Shown here one piece after another: positions 21,961 to 32,789 of a DNA stretch of 64,000 nucleotides. The notes under the pieces are model-generated. The model did no database searches and was not told the origin of the DNA. It worked only from the letters and a program-made list of their open reading frames with translations. The position numbers were made by a program, and so were the translations under genes. The stretch's first letter is position 1. Each line of letters starts with the position of its first letter. Source of the stretch: Clusia tigrina (Eukaryota; Arthropoda; Insecta; Diptera; Clusiidae); contig OV050032.1 of NCBI GenBank assembly GCA_920105625.2, positions 8,980,129 to 9,044,128 of the forward strand. Direction: 5' to 3'.

Positions 21961-22739
21961 CATTGATAGAGCTCTGATGAGGACAAGTGGCGTGTCCGAA
22001 ATAGCTACAAGATCTGCCAAAATGTTTCAATAATGCTCCTTCTGACAATTATGAAGGTGGCATAACCACACATACACAATTGCAACTACTCTCTGAGCAA
22101 CTTCTCTGGTCAATAAATTCGCTGAGAAATAATATTTGATATATTTATAAACATATTTCATATATTTATAAACATATTTCATGTACTTATAAATATACGC
22201 ATATGTCCATATTTTACTATATATCCATATAAATATATTTGCTGATTTTATATGTATTCTTATTAGTTTCAAGAAAAAGTATTTCTAAAATTATTTCGCT
22301 ATTTCTATGGAATATTTTTTATTTTTGTGTTTTTAAAGAATTTTATTATTTTTTGTTATGTTGCTGTGCGAGTTTCTTTAATCTTTTCGGGAATTTTTTT
22401 TGGACTATTATCAATGTGAAGCATATTCGAAGTGAACTTTTCCGGACAGAGTTGGCTCAATATCTTTATTATGGCGAGGAAAGCAGATTAGGTATCATTA
22501 TCATGAAGAGATCATACTCGAGCCAACCTATCTGAGGGGAGGGCATGATATCCAACATTGGAATAAAAACGTTCAGTTAACAGAGTATAGTTATATATAT
22601 AGATATATGTATGTATATGTCCTATTTTTTCACATTCTAAACTATTTTCTAATCTTTTATTTAAGTAACCCATCCACGCACAGAAAAAATTGCTTACACC
22701 ATGGTCATTTAAACCATCTATAATAGATGTAGGACCAGC

Positions 22740-24926
22740 CTATAGTAGGTAGGTAGGTAGGAGTGGCCGCCCAGTTTGCCAAAAGCACACTTGAGCACAC
22801 ATAATGGCCCATTGTGATACCACGGTGTGGCGCCGTTCAAGCACTGACTAAAAAGGTTCCCATACTTGGGATGGTGATAGTCAGCGCAAGGACAGCGCCT
22901 GGAAAGGCACGACTCCGCCGTCATGTTTCAGGAAACCATCCTGATACTTTGATGAACCTGGCTATGTCCCTAATATCAAAGGATGACAGCTCTGTCAGAC
23001 TTGTAATAAATGGGGCGACTCCCGCTTCTGCTCAAGGAGGGACAGTGACATAAGAGGTGGGGAACCGTCTCGTCCAAAAAGGACCTCGGAAACACAGCCT
23101 CGGCAGAAATCATTTCACGGTAGGCCCAGTCTTTCTGCGATAGGTTAGGTTAGGTTATCGTGGCAGGCGGTTCACGGACCAGCTCACTCAGACCACCATG
23201 GGGATCCACTGTGATACCACCGCGTAACAACGCACCTCCGATTCACTCGTCGAACCAGTCTTTCTGCGTGCTGCCCCATTATGCAGTGGCCGGTCAAAAC
23301 CGACACAGTTGTCGACAGTGATACGCGATCAAGTCGAAGAAGTTGATTGGTTCTGTTTTTGTCCATACTTGCCCAAGTTAGTCTAGCCGTGTGGCAGGAT
23401 TCCTTGTTAGCCCAGGATTTGTAGGCGTCAGCCAGATATTTCCGTTTGATTTCGAGCTTGGCTGTTGCCAGTGGAATGCCGATGTTTACAGAGGGGTGAA
23501 TGTCGTGCATTAGCGTGCCTGCTTTGGCAAGCTCGTCCGCCTCGCAGTTTCCCGGGATTTCGCTGTGTCCGGGAACCCAGATTAGGTGCACCCGAGAGTA
23601 ACTTGCGAGCTCATTTAAAGATGTTCGACATTCATGAACTAGTCTTGATGTGGCCGTGGAGCCAAAAAGAGATTTAATGGCGGCCTGGCTGTCTGAGAAG
23701 ATAGATACGTCAACTGCGCCGATATCACTACTCAGCATCCATTTGGCTGCGTGGTAAATGGCCATGACCTCAGCTTGAAAAACGCTGCAATGGTCTGGGA
23801 GACGTAGGGAGATGTTTAAGTCCAGCTTGTCGGAATAAATACCGCTGCCTACTCTACCTCCAAGCTTGGAACCGTCGGTGTAGATTTCGACGGTTTCACC
23901 GACGATTCGGTTTTCCGAGGTCCAGTCGCTTCGACTTGGAATAGTGAGGTCGAATTCCCTGTTCAAATCGGGATAGACCGACATATAATCGATAAAGTTG
24001 GGGGCAGGTGGGTCCTGATTCAGAATTGAAGCATGGCCTGTGAGGGCTATGCGCCAGTGCGAAAGAGCATTAAGTCTAATCGCTGTCAGCTTGGCTTGTT
24101 GCTTAACCAGGATCCCCGAGGGGAGCCAGTGCAGCATGGCAAAAAGGGCTTTCGTAGGTAGGCTACGAAGAGCGCCAGTGATCAGTAGAGCAATGGATCT
24201 TCTGATTTTATCAAGGGGTTTGATATTACAGGCTTTTTCGAGAGCTTGCCACCAGAAGACCGACCCGTATAACAGGTTTGGTTCAACGATGGCCGTGTAG
24301 AGCCAGAGCACGACTCGAGGACGAAGTCCCCATCGTGCACCAACTGCTCTTTTACAGCAGTATATAGCGCATGTTACCGTACGTGCCCTCTCAGCTAGAT
24401 TGGCTTTCCAATTAAGCTTTGGGTCGAGAATCAGGCCTAAGTACTTAACGTGTGTGCTCAAAGAGAGCCGAGTGCCGTTTAGACTAGGCATTGTAAACTT
24501 TGGAATTTTGTACTTCCTAGTGAAAAGTATAGTCTCGGTTTTGGATGGGTTAACCCCAAGTTCGAATTCGCGACACCAGTTCGACACAATAGAGAGTGAA
24601 TAGTTCAGTTTTTCGGAAAGTGTTTGGGGGAATTTGCCGGATGCCGCGATTGCTATGTCGTCCGCATAGGCTATCACTTTGCATCCAGTAGATTCCAATC
24701 TCACCAGTAGTGTGTTAACTGCCAGGTTCCAGAGGAGGGGTGATAAAACACCCCCCTGTGGCGTGCCCCTGTTAACCACCCTCCTGGATTGGGCACTGCC
24801 GATCGTGGAAGTGATGATCCTAGATTTTAGTAGAAGCTCTATAAAGTTAAGAAGACCTGAATTCAGGTTAAGATTATAGAGCCTACAGTACTTCACCAAA
24901 ACAGCCAACCCCCCAATCATCTTCAA
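22740..24926 (-). mobile_element. 5'-truncated non-LTR retrotransposon with 580-codon RT/RNase H ORF
   Basis: The ORF at 23184-24926 starts inside the reverse transcriptase. It has motif B GTPQGG (residues 54-59), the catalytic YADD box (87-90), KYLGLILDPKLNW (161-173) and a complete RNase H with D351, E386, D412, D464 and the WVPGHSEIPGNCEADELA block. Endonuclease, gag and the RT fingers are missing. The last ~24 codons come from the small LINE scrap inserted at 23140-23254. Beyond that insertion the original tail resumes (VPHLLCHCPSLSRSG) with an in-frame stop and frameshifts. The element ends in a (CCTA)n tail at 22740-22763. RT and RNase H coding are otherwise long and open, so the copy is fairly young. 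Confidence 0.92.
23126..23268 (-). mobile_element. 115-bp LINE 3' scrap nested in the RT element, with 14-bp duplication
   Basis: The segment 23140-23254 (minus strand, ending ...CCACGATAACCTAACCTAACC) is flanked by identical ccagtctttctgcg at 23126-23139 and 23255-23268. It shares its 3' part with the scraps at 30593-30647 and 34845-34985. It cuts the C-terminal tail of the host element. Confidence 0.93.
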
Positions 24927-24934
24927 AAGGCTAT

Positions 24935-25484
24935 TCTCTGAACTTATAGACTCTCTACACTCCTACATATTTCTTTTTACAGACGGGTCTAAATCACAGT
25001 CCGGCTCATCTCACAGTATCACAACAAGAACACGGTAATAAATGAAACTCTTCTCCCACCAGGCTCCTCAATCTACTCCGCAGAGACAATAGCCATTTTC
25101 AATGCAATCGAAATTATTATAAATAAACCAAACCGGCGTGCCATTTGCACAGACTCGCTATCTACCATAGAATCAGTTCACAACCTCTTTAATAATTCAT
25201 ACTACGCCACAGCAATTGGACAAATGCTGCAAATAAATTTCCCTCGAATCAAGATGGTATGGGTATCTGGTCGCTGTGGTATCACCGGTAATGAAACTGC
25301 TGACAAAGCAGCAACAGATGCATTTAGTCCCCCCTTAATTCTCCACCCCAACTACAAATCCTCCGACATAAAAAAAGTGATAAAAACTCACTTTGAAGCA
25401 AAACGTATATCCATTTGGAATCAGACCAACCAGCACCACAAAGCTATCAATCTGTCAAGAAACAATCTATACGACCCTAAGTAA
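24935..25484 (+). mobile_element. LINE RNase H fragment, opposite orientation
   Basis: The + strand encodes YIFLFTDGSKSQSGSSHS (catalytic Asp), a frameshift, then GSSIYSAETIAIFNAIEII (Glu), AICTDSLSTIESV (Asp) and MVWVSGRCGITGNETADKAA (fourth Asp block). The order is that of a jockey-like RNase H domain. One frameshift near 25040 disables it. Copy 3 of the SINE is inserted directly after its end. Confidence 0.85.
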
Positions 25485-25485
25485 G

Positions 25486-25680
25486 TGATAAGCATGCTAG
25501 ACTCACGCCCAGAGGTCGCAGGTTCAAATCCTGCCACGGGTTTGGTCTCCAAAATGCTTCTTTCTATAAAATCCTTTTCTCTTCGAGTCGAATGCCTCTG
25601 TAGCTGGTACTCATTCCCCCAACACCTTGCACTCATAATTAATTGTAGTATAAGATACCATAATAATATTAATAAATTCG
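25486..25680 (+). mobile_element. tRNA-derived SINE, copy 3
   Basis: Contains AAGCATGCTAGACTCACGCC and a perfect B box GGTTCAAATCC (25521-25531). The shared body follows (ccttttctcttcgagtcgaa, tgtagctggtactcattccc, ccaacacctt) and an ATAATATTAATAA tail. The first ~20 bases of the tRNA head are missing compared with copies 1 and 4. Confidence 0.85.
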
Positions 25681-25689
25681 TCACCCTTT

Positions 25690-27120
25690 TACCCCGTTCC
25701 ACTTTCTCTTTAAACTCCGCCTCTGTCACAGCCTGCTTACCCTTAGGTTGGGAAGGCGTGTGCGGATACAAAGTATTCGCACTTCCTCTCGGAGACATCT
25801 ATGTCCATTTAGACTGCTGCTTACCCTGAAACACATTTTGATAAAAGCTCTGTCATTTCTGCAACTCTAATCTGCCCTTCTCAAGGCATAATCCAATTTT
25901 TAAAGTTTCCAGCACTTTGTTAACTAATCAATTTTTACTAATTTCGTTTATTTTTTGATTCTTGTCTGTTGTGAGCATGGCCTGATGCGCAATCTCTGAA
26001 GTGGCAATTACGTGTTCTAATTTCGCTCTGTGTTCTTATATAGTATGTATTCCACATACGAACGGTGTTTGGACCCATCATTGTGAGACCGCAGTCGAAT
26101 TTGCAGCAGGCGGTGAAGCGTTGCTAGAGCCACGCTCGTCAAATAGCAATTTCGACAATTAAGAGAGCACTTTTGGCCCGCCGCACGCTCGACAACAATT
26201 CTAGAATTGTTGAACACGTATTTGGAGTGTTGTGTTTATCTTTGTTTTGAATTTTGTTTGTTCTGTCGATATGTGATCTTTTTGTTTGCTCTCAATGCGC
26301 AATACCGCGTTGTTGGTGCATGAAATCACGGAACAAACACACACTTTTCAACAATTCAGAGATCAAGGTTAATTGTTCGCATATTTTTGTCCTTTATTCG
26401 CAGCGAGTGATCGCGTTCTGGCGTGTGTGTTTTTATGCGCTCTGGATTAGCATCAGCAACTGATACCAATATTGGCTGTTTGTGTTCTGATAAGAACTGG
26501 ATTACTCGAAGTAGCGGCATTTCTTCAAAAACGAAACTCAAAAAACACAACGGAAAAATTGATTGGGCCACTAAACATATACAAGCAGCGGGGGCCATAA
26601 AGGTGTCTATACACAAATTGTTTGTATCCACATCAGTTAATATAGTGCCATAAACATGGTGATACCGGAATGTTCCGGCGACCGTTTGCGGGCGGTAAAA
26701 AGGGGGCAATTCAGTTGCAATTGTCGAGAGTGAAAGGCGCCGAAATGTGTGCCTACTTCCCAATTTTAAGTGTGGCTCGAATGTTTGTGGCTGCAAATAA
26801 ATGGAAAACTATTCTCGGCGTTGTCATGGTCAGTTCTCGTTCGAAGCTATTCATATATTTATTTATGTTAATTGGTTTTTCAATAATTAAAAACATTAAT
26901 ATGCATAAATTGGCATGTTGAACCCTCGTCGCTGTGTTAGGGTCTAAGAAACAGAATGCTGTATTTAGCATGACAGCGAAGAACTTTCTATGGCAGTGGA
27001 ACATACTCAGTAAGAGGATATATTAGAACACGGCTAGGCTAAGGAAAAACCACTACAAAGGAGTGGTGGATACATAGAAGAACCAGAAAGACTGTGCAAC
27101 AAGTGCGAGGATCAAGAGCA
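25690..27120. other. PNP intron, no gene seen
   Basis: No supported exon or RNA. The region around 25915-26100 shares a diverged block ('cctgatgc...atctctg...') with 18440-18560. Confidence 0.4.
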
Positions 27121-27124
27121 AACA

Positions 27125-27531
27125 ACTCACTAAGGCGGTCATTACACTCTTAACCTTACGCCAGTGTCCCATGAATCCGGTGTTACACTCATTACTGTCG
27201 GTCAATTCACTAAGGTCGTCATTACACTCTTAACCTTACGCCAGTGTCCCATGAATCCGGTGTTACACTCATTACTGTCGGTCAATTCACTAAGGTCGTC
27301 ATTACACTCTTAACCTTACGCCAGAGTCCCATGAATCCAGTGTTACACTCATTACTGTCGGTCAATTGACTAAGGTCGTCATTACACTCTTAACCTTACG
27401 CCAGAGTCCCATGAATCCGGTGTTAAACTCATTACTGTCGGTCAATTGACTAAGGTCGTCATTACACTCTGAACGTCACGCCAGTGTGTGTCTGTGCCCT
27501 ATGAATCTAGTTACACTCATTCCTGTCGGTC
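27125..27531. repeat. 80-bp tandem repeat, five copies
   Basis: The phrase 'ctaaggtcgtcattacactc' starts at 27131, 27210, 27290, 27370 and 27450. Units continue 'ttaaccttacgccagtgtcc', 'catgaatccggtgttacact', 'cattactgtcggtcaa'. Units 2-4 are nearly identical. The last is diverged and contains a 'tgtgtctg' insertion. Confidence 0.95.
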
Positions 27532-27539
27532 AAACGTTA

Positions 27540-28540
27540 ATAGCCAAAGCGCTGTATTTAGAAGTATGGAGTGTATTTTCCAGGCTCAAGGAGGGAGTCA
27601 TATAAACAATTATAAATATGAAATAACTGCACTGAGTTTAGAGTTCAAACACGATATTGGCCAAAGACTCTTTAACAAGGGAATTCACAAGTCAAATTCT
27701 TCACGCGCATTCCTTGTCACTGCGTTTCCCGATTTCGTGTACCAAACTGTGACACGAAGCGTTGAAGCAAGTAAATAAAACACATCCTCTGCAGTAAATA
27801 TCCAAATTTAGTGATACCAGTATCAGCCACACACAGTTCCACTAAAATGACCATACTCCTCCAAAATACCGCTCAAGTTTATTCCAGCTATAAATCTGCT
27901 AAAGCTCTCATCAATAATTGGATCCTTGCAGGAGCAGTCTAAACAAATGTTCACTATTCTCCAATGCCTGCACCTTTTGTATACCTCTACCCCAGGGGTG
28001 TAGGCAGCACTATTTCTACTCTACTCGTATGTTTATCCAACTTTGTGTTTTTAGTTTCTGAGATCCACACAAGCAAATATTCGAGGCTCAAATACAGGTG
28101 TAAATATTTGACCAAATATAACTATCAACATGTACAATCACTTTTCAAACACACGACTATAACTTCAAAACAATTCTACTCCACACACGAACTCACTTGC
28201 AGAAGCCTGCGAGGGCTCTCCATGATCTCTGAAGGACACCACTTTTGTTTAACACTGCTTTGGAGCGAAAATATTTTCGCCTTATTTAGTAAAGAAAAAT
28301 TGAATATCGTTTTAAGCATTGCTCTACTCGCGGTGGGGCAGGTTCCATGGACAACAAATGGCACTGGTGCGGGAAATTGTGCTGCCATCATTGCAGCGAG
28401 CCTCAAATTTGTGCGGATTTGCGGCCCCTTGGGAGAGGAACGCAGCACATAGCATTGTCTTGGCCCAGCTGCAACGACGGAGGCCCGTGCCGAGTAGAGC
28501 TGTGCTTCTGCTGCAAATCTTATCACTAATTTCTACTTAC
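27540..28540. other. PNP intron adjacent to exon 1, no further exon supported
   Basis: A 116-aa minus-strand frame (28176-28526) runs just downstream of the exon 1 donor. It has no similarity I recognise and begins inside the intron. Confidence 0.4.
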
Positions 28541-28647
28541 GACGAGTTCTCCATGGCCGTGTACGTGTTCCTAGTGCCGTTGGCGGTGCCATTTGTGGTC
28601 GCCTTGCTGTTGATAAGGCAGCTGCCGTTGGTGGTGAAGCCAGTCAT
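28541..28647 (-). CDS. Purine nucleoside phosphorylase, first coding exon
   Basis: The minus strand has ATG at 28647 followed by 35 codons and two bases, ending in a perfect GTAAGT donor (28540-28535). Phase 2 matches the terminal exon at 3903: TC|C TAC TCC joins as ...AMENSSYSYDIIKEIADYLL. This aligns with the N-terminus of vertebrate PNP (MENGYTYE...WLL). The upstream frame is closed by TAG with no earlier ATG, which fixes the start. The residues before MENSS (MTGFTTNGSCLINSKATTNG...) are Thr/Asn-rich, giving a ~31-residue extension over the mammalian enzyme. Found from the splice phase and peptide join. Transcript evidence would settle it. Confidence 0.82.
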
Positions 28648-29111
28648 CGCGAGATATTGGCGCACAAAAGTCCACACAGATGCGAATCGAAAGTTCAGCT
28701 AATAAAACGATAATAAACGCCAAGAACGAGCAAAGAACGAACTCGCAGTGCAAACGAAGGTGAACTGTTCTGCTCTGCTCTGGAACACGTGAAACAATTG
28801 GAATAATTTCCGTCCGTGTCAGCGGCGACTGCAGTTGGTGGTGCTCTCGCGTCGGGAATTGAAACACTTTTGTAGCCAGTTGGGCTGCTTTGCTGCTGCT
28901 GCGACTCTCTCCGCTTTGATAGTTTTTGCAATTGTTGTCAGTTCGGTTTGTGTCGCTCTGTTATTGTTTGTGGCAAGTAGCTCAGCGCTGGTGACTATGT
29001 GTTGGTGTGTGTGTATGTGTGTTTGAAGACGAGCTCTATTCTTGGTTTGGTGAAGTAAATTTCTCTGCAAATTCTTGTTGACTTTGTCAGCTTCAGCGTT
29101 CGTTGGTAACT
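28648..29111 (-). other. Predicted PNP 5' UTR
   Basis: 464 nt between the predicted start site and the exon 1 ATG. It is CAA/CAG-rich on the minus strand, as many fly leaders are. Minus-strand frames here (125 and 98 aa) are Gln/Thr/Asn-rich and I treat them as chance. Confidence 0.5.
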
Positions 29112-29145
29112 GATCCAGCTGCCTGCCAGCCTGCAGATATTTATA
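29105..29145 (-). promoter_or_regulatory. Predicted PNP core promoter (TATA box and initiator)
   Basis: The minus strand has TATAAATA at 29145-29138 and an initiator TCAGTT at 29113-29108. The initiator A (29111) lies 34 bases downstream of the first T of the TATA box. That is slightly long but acceptable for a fly core promoter, and it sits 464 nt upstream of the PNP ATG. Inferred from motifs only. Confidence 0.5.
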
Positions 29146-29424
29146 ACGACGCACACACTCACGCGGGTTGCTGCTAACGCGAACTGTTGCTGGCATTGTT
29201 ATTGTCAGTTGACGACGCTGTTGTTGTTGCTGTGTTGTTGGCTTGTTTACTGATTTCGCTTCGTTGGTATTGCTGATAATTCAGTTCGTCACTGTGGCTG
29301 TTGTTGTAGTCTCTCGCTTCCAGCACCGGTCGCGCAGCGCTCATCCACTTCGTCGCTGCATTGCGCTGCCTCACACACAACCGCACAGCTACACTCACAT
29401 GTACACGCACGGACCCACACTTAT

Positions 29425-29450
29425 AAACACACACACACACACACACATAA
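29425..29450. repeat. CA microsatellite
   Basis: (CA)n run upstream of the predicted PNP promoter. Confidence 0.9.
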
Positions 29451-29459
29451 AAAAATAAA

Positions 29460-30579
29460 TAAAGGAATATAAAGATTGAAATTGATTAAAATTTGAATAT
29501 GAAATGGAAACTGAAATTGGAATTGATAAAGTCATGCGAGACCAGCTTTCAGAACGCTCAAATTTCCTTTGCTATTGGGTCCACAAAGTGTGGGCTAAGA
29601 AAGCTGAGGAAAGCCGCGCACACATCTGAGGACGAGGCACCACAGTAAGCTCAGTAAAACACCTTCGAACTCGCCTGTGCACGGACGAACGAGGTGCCAG
29701 CTCAGGTTGAACGCCTTTCGGCCGGGGCAATACGCCTCGCCGCGTCTCGATCACACGTGCCCATCCGGTGCTTTAGACCTGCCTCGCTCCTATTCACGTT
29801 CAACAGAGTTCCCAGCTGAATACTGCCGAGTGTTGCATGCTTAGATTTCCTGCCGATTGCTCTACTGCACACTTCGCTTGTTTTGTTGTACATTTAATTA
29901 AATTAATTGGAACCTCTTCGATGCCTCTCGTGACGCTCAATTTCCACTTCGCAGCTCCTTTCTGCGATTTAATTGGCACCAATTTATGAAATTTTGCACA
30001 AAATGTCGACACTTCCGTTTAATTGCTTTATTGTTGTATAGATTCGAAGGCGTTGGCAGAGGCTCAATTGAAGCTCGTCGCTTGACTTCAATTTAAGCGT
30101 TTCACTTACATTTGTTCACCTTTTTTCTGCGCCGCCCTATGCGCAATTAATTGTTAACTATTTTATTTATTTCAATAAAACTCTTTTTCTATGTTGTTGC
30201 CATGATGGCCATGGACTTTCGTACGCGTACATTAAGGCCCGATTTTTGTGCACAGTATTTCCCCCCGCTAAATTTAATTTCACTGCATTCAAATTGCGCA
30301 GAAACTCTGCAATCGATCATTTAAGTGAGGTCTGCCCCAGATTTACTGATCCCAGACAGACCAAGAGATGCACCAAAGCAGCTTATGGAATAATGCTAAC
30401 TAAGCTACTCGCAAATATGAAATAAAGCTGAGGACGTTCACAGGATGTCTGACAGTACACTGTCTTCTCTGATATCAACTTGAAGGTTGGTAACTGGGTA
30501 AGTGTAATTTGAGACAGTTCTGGCAGAGATCTAGTTCACCACAGCAAAGACAGAGGTATAGCTCCCCAGCTAGGCTACT
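29460..30579. other. Region upstream of PNP, no gene seen
   Basis: No coding or RNA feature recognised. Confidence 0.4.
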
Positions 30580-30660
30580 TGAGCTATATATAGGTTAGGT
30601 TAGGTTAACGTGGCAGCCGGTCTAAGGACCAGCTCACTCAGACCACCTGAGCTATATATA
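30580..30660 (-). mobile_element. 55-bp LINE 3' scrap with perfect 13-bp target duplication
   Basis: The insert 30593-30647 reads on the minus strand GGTGGTCTGAGTGAGCTGGT...CGTTAACCTAACCTAACC, the 3' end of the same family as 23140-23254. It is flanked by identical tgagctatatata at 30580-30592 and 30648-30660. Confidence 0.93.
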
Positions 30661-31330
30661 AGGACGAGCTTCGTACAGGTTTGTAAAAGGCGGCGGGTTG
30701 AATGCATGAAATGGGCGCAAACTTGGAATGAAACGCTTGAAATGGCAAAAGGTACTTTTGGCGCTTGGAAGAATTTAATTTGTCTCAGCAGGTTGGCTTT
30801 CATATTAAACTGCACATACACCCACGAACCTTCAGGACGGGCTGAAAACTTTCTTCTATAGACATTTTCTTGGGGAAGAAAGAGGCAATATATTTGGGAA
30901 TGCTCCTGCTTTCAGTATGTTAAGTGCCACATTTCGAGTCATTCTGCCATTATAATATTATAACATATTATCGTGAAGAGCTGTTCCAATGCGCAAGTAA
31001 CTGGGAAGTGCTAAAAACAATGTCATTCGTGACGTGATTCAATGTTTTTATATGGAAGTAAGAACAGCGAAGGAGGTTCATACGACTGAGGGTGCAATAC
31101 AAATAGGACACACGTTGAAGATGCTCAAAATATTTGTGCTCTTTCTGAAACAAGAAACTTTTCAGTCCGCCCTCGTAAGTACGGTGACGGAAAAATAACA
31201 GAAATCGTCGGTCGGCGTTGCTATTTCGTAGGGTCGTGTGCTATTTTTGTATGGAACTATTTGTCGTCCGTTCTTTCGAGGAGTTTGTGAGTGGAGCAGC
31301 AGAGTCCAGCTAGGGGAACTCTCCGCACTT
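30661..31330. other. Intergenic sequence, no gene seen
   Basis: No conserved ORF, RNA or repeat recognised. Confidence 0.4.
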
Positions 31331-31521
31331 CCCGCACACAGAGAAAAGAAACTTAAACGTCAAACGGCAAAGCAGCAAAATATAGCAGACGGACGGTGTA
31401 CACGAATCCACTCAAAACCGTGGTGAATCCACTCAGAATCGTGGTGAATCCACTCAAAATCGTGGTGTGTCCGCTACGGACGCTGGCAGCGAAAAAAACA
31501 TTCCTTTCTCTGTGTTCTCTG
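31331..31521 (+). mobile_element. hAT-like MITE, copy 1 (three-unit minisatellite)
   Basis: Shares gagaaaagaaacttaaacg and caaacggcaaagcagc, three 21-bp units (gtgaatccactcaaaatcgtg), tccgctacggacgc and a terminal ctttctctgtgttctctg with copy 2. The right end read inward begins CAGAGAACACAGAGAAAG. The left terminus is partly degraded and I see no clear duplication here. Confidence 0.7.
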
Positions 31522-31529
31522 CTGTGTAC

Positions 31530-31925
31530 TAACATTTCTTCGGCCTGCTTATCCAGAGCACGATTTTGTGTTGTGTCAATTCCCGCACAAGATTCAATTT
31601 CCTGGGGCTTCGTTGGTTTATGGCATTGTTTCATTAGTTTATTGGCTTTGCAACAAAGTCTTAAGCAAAATTGCTGCTGCTGCAGAATCACCGGACTGAA
31701 TGTGATGAGTGTGCGTGTGACATCACGGGATGACGGAAATCTTTCTGAAATTCAATCAAAGATAATTTGCCAGCAACGCATTTCTGTGCTTTAGTGGGCA
31801 ATTGCAATTGAATGGATTCCAGCAACAAATGAACTGCAACGGATTTGTTCTGAGAAATCCCCCCAGCCCCCTAAGACTCTGCGCACTGTTTTCAGTCACC
31901 AGTATTGATGATACGAGTGTGCTCC
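31530..31925. other. Intergenic sequence, no gene seen
   Basis: No recognisable feature. Confidence 0.4.
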
Positions 31926-31929
31926 TTTA

Positions 31930-32107
31930 TTATTATTATTATTATATCTCACACCACAATCAATGAGGACTGGAAGGTGTTGGGGGAATGAGTACCAGCT
32001 ACAGCGGCCTTCGACTCGAAGAGAAAAGGAATTTTTAGAAAGAAAATTTGAACCTCCCACCCGCGTGGTGTGAGTCTAGCATGCTCACCACTCGGCCACA
32101 GAGGGCG
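31930..32107 (-). mobile_element. tRNA-derived SINE, copy 4 (most complete)
   Basis: The minus strand starts CCGCCCTCTGTGGCCGAGTG with a good A box (TGGCCGAGTGG), then GAGCATGCTAGACTCACACC, a B-box-like GGTTCAAATT, CCTTTTCTCTTCGAGTCGA, GTAGCTGGTACTCATTCCCC, CAACACCTTCCAGTC and a (TAA)n tail at 31931-31946. The head looks like a serine/leucine-type tRNA D arm, but the isotype is not certain. Confidence 0.85.
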
Positions 32108-32109
32108 GC

Positions 32110-32690
32110 TGTTTATTGTTATTGTTTATTATTTATTAATTAAAAATATTTTTGAATGTATATTACATGAGATTACTTGACCTTCTGTCTGAACATGTTT
32201 GGCAGTGTGTGAAACACGGAAAATTTTTTGAATTATCATTTAATCGGCACATGCAATAGAACCAACCGCCAAGTGCGACTTACGACTCACGACGTACGCC
32301 GTACCACTAACGACGAATTATCAATTTTAGTGAATGCTCTCAAAACAACAACAAACATGACAAAATCGCCTCGACGGCAAGTGAAAGCAGACGTAAGCGT
32401 AGGTCCATTCAAATCGCGATTACTACGAGTAGACGCTGATGTTGCCAAGAGCCCGGTCGCCTCTTCCAATATATTTTATAAAATTCTGATGCAATTTTCC
32501 GCGCTTGAAAATGTGCAATGAGTTAATTTGCAGACGCTGTAATGTAAGCGGATCGCACGGAATACAGGGTGTGTGTAACATGTTCTCGCTAGCAAAAAAA
32601 AAAAAAAAATACGTTGATCGTTTCAGTGTGTTCAACCAGCGAGAGTGGCGGCTGCTGCATGGAAGAGATTTCATATTAGAAACAGTGAGC
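32110..32690. other. Intergenic sequence, no gene seen
   Basis: Contains a 15-base poly-A run near 32597 and no supported ORF. Confidence 0.4.
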
Positions 32691-32786
32691 AACATGATTG
32701 CAGTGAGGAGCATGATCGGAGAGAGGAACATGATTATAGTGAGCAACATGATTGCAGTAAGGAACATGATCGCAGTAAGCAATCTA
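32691..32786. repeat. 18-bp tandem repeat, about five copies
   Basis: Diverged units of 'agcaacatgattgcagtg' (also ggagcatgatcggagaga, ggaacatgattatagtga). Confidence 0.85.
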
Positions 32787-32789
32787 TCA

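Larger units (their letters stand above)
20840..22240. mobile_element. Putative transposable element with ~100-bp inverted arms
   Basis: Sequence at 21047-21145 (ttatttctcagcgaatttat ... ccaccgtcataattttcagaaggagc) recurs as its reverse complement at 22035-22133 with roughly 85% identity by eye. Outside both arms lie AT-rich 'tttataaacatatttcata' repeats (20880-21010 and 22140-22240). A third relative is at 55207-55275. The ~0.9 kb interior has no transposase ORF. The layout fits a non-autonomous foldback-type DNA element. Confidence 0.6.

Noticed and set aside
27125..27531. CRISPR-like regular repeats
   Set aside because: Contiguous 80-bp tandem units with no unique spacers, in an animal genome.
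28176..28526. 116-aa minus-strand ORF just downstream of PNP exon 1, with a possible donor at its end
   Set aside because: Lies inside the intron; its donor is in phase 0, not the phase 2 needed by the PNP exon, and no homology is evident.
28819..29196. 125-aa ORF in the PNP leader
   Set aside because: Its ATG lies upstream of the predicted start site, and composition is that of a CAA/CAG-rich leader.
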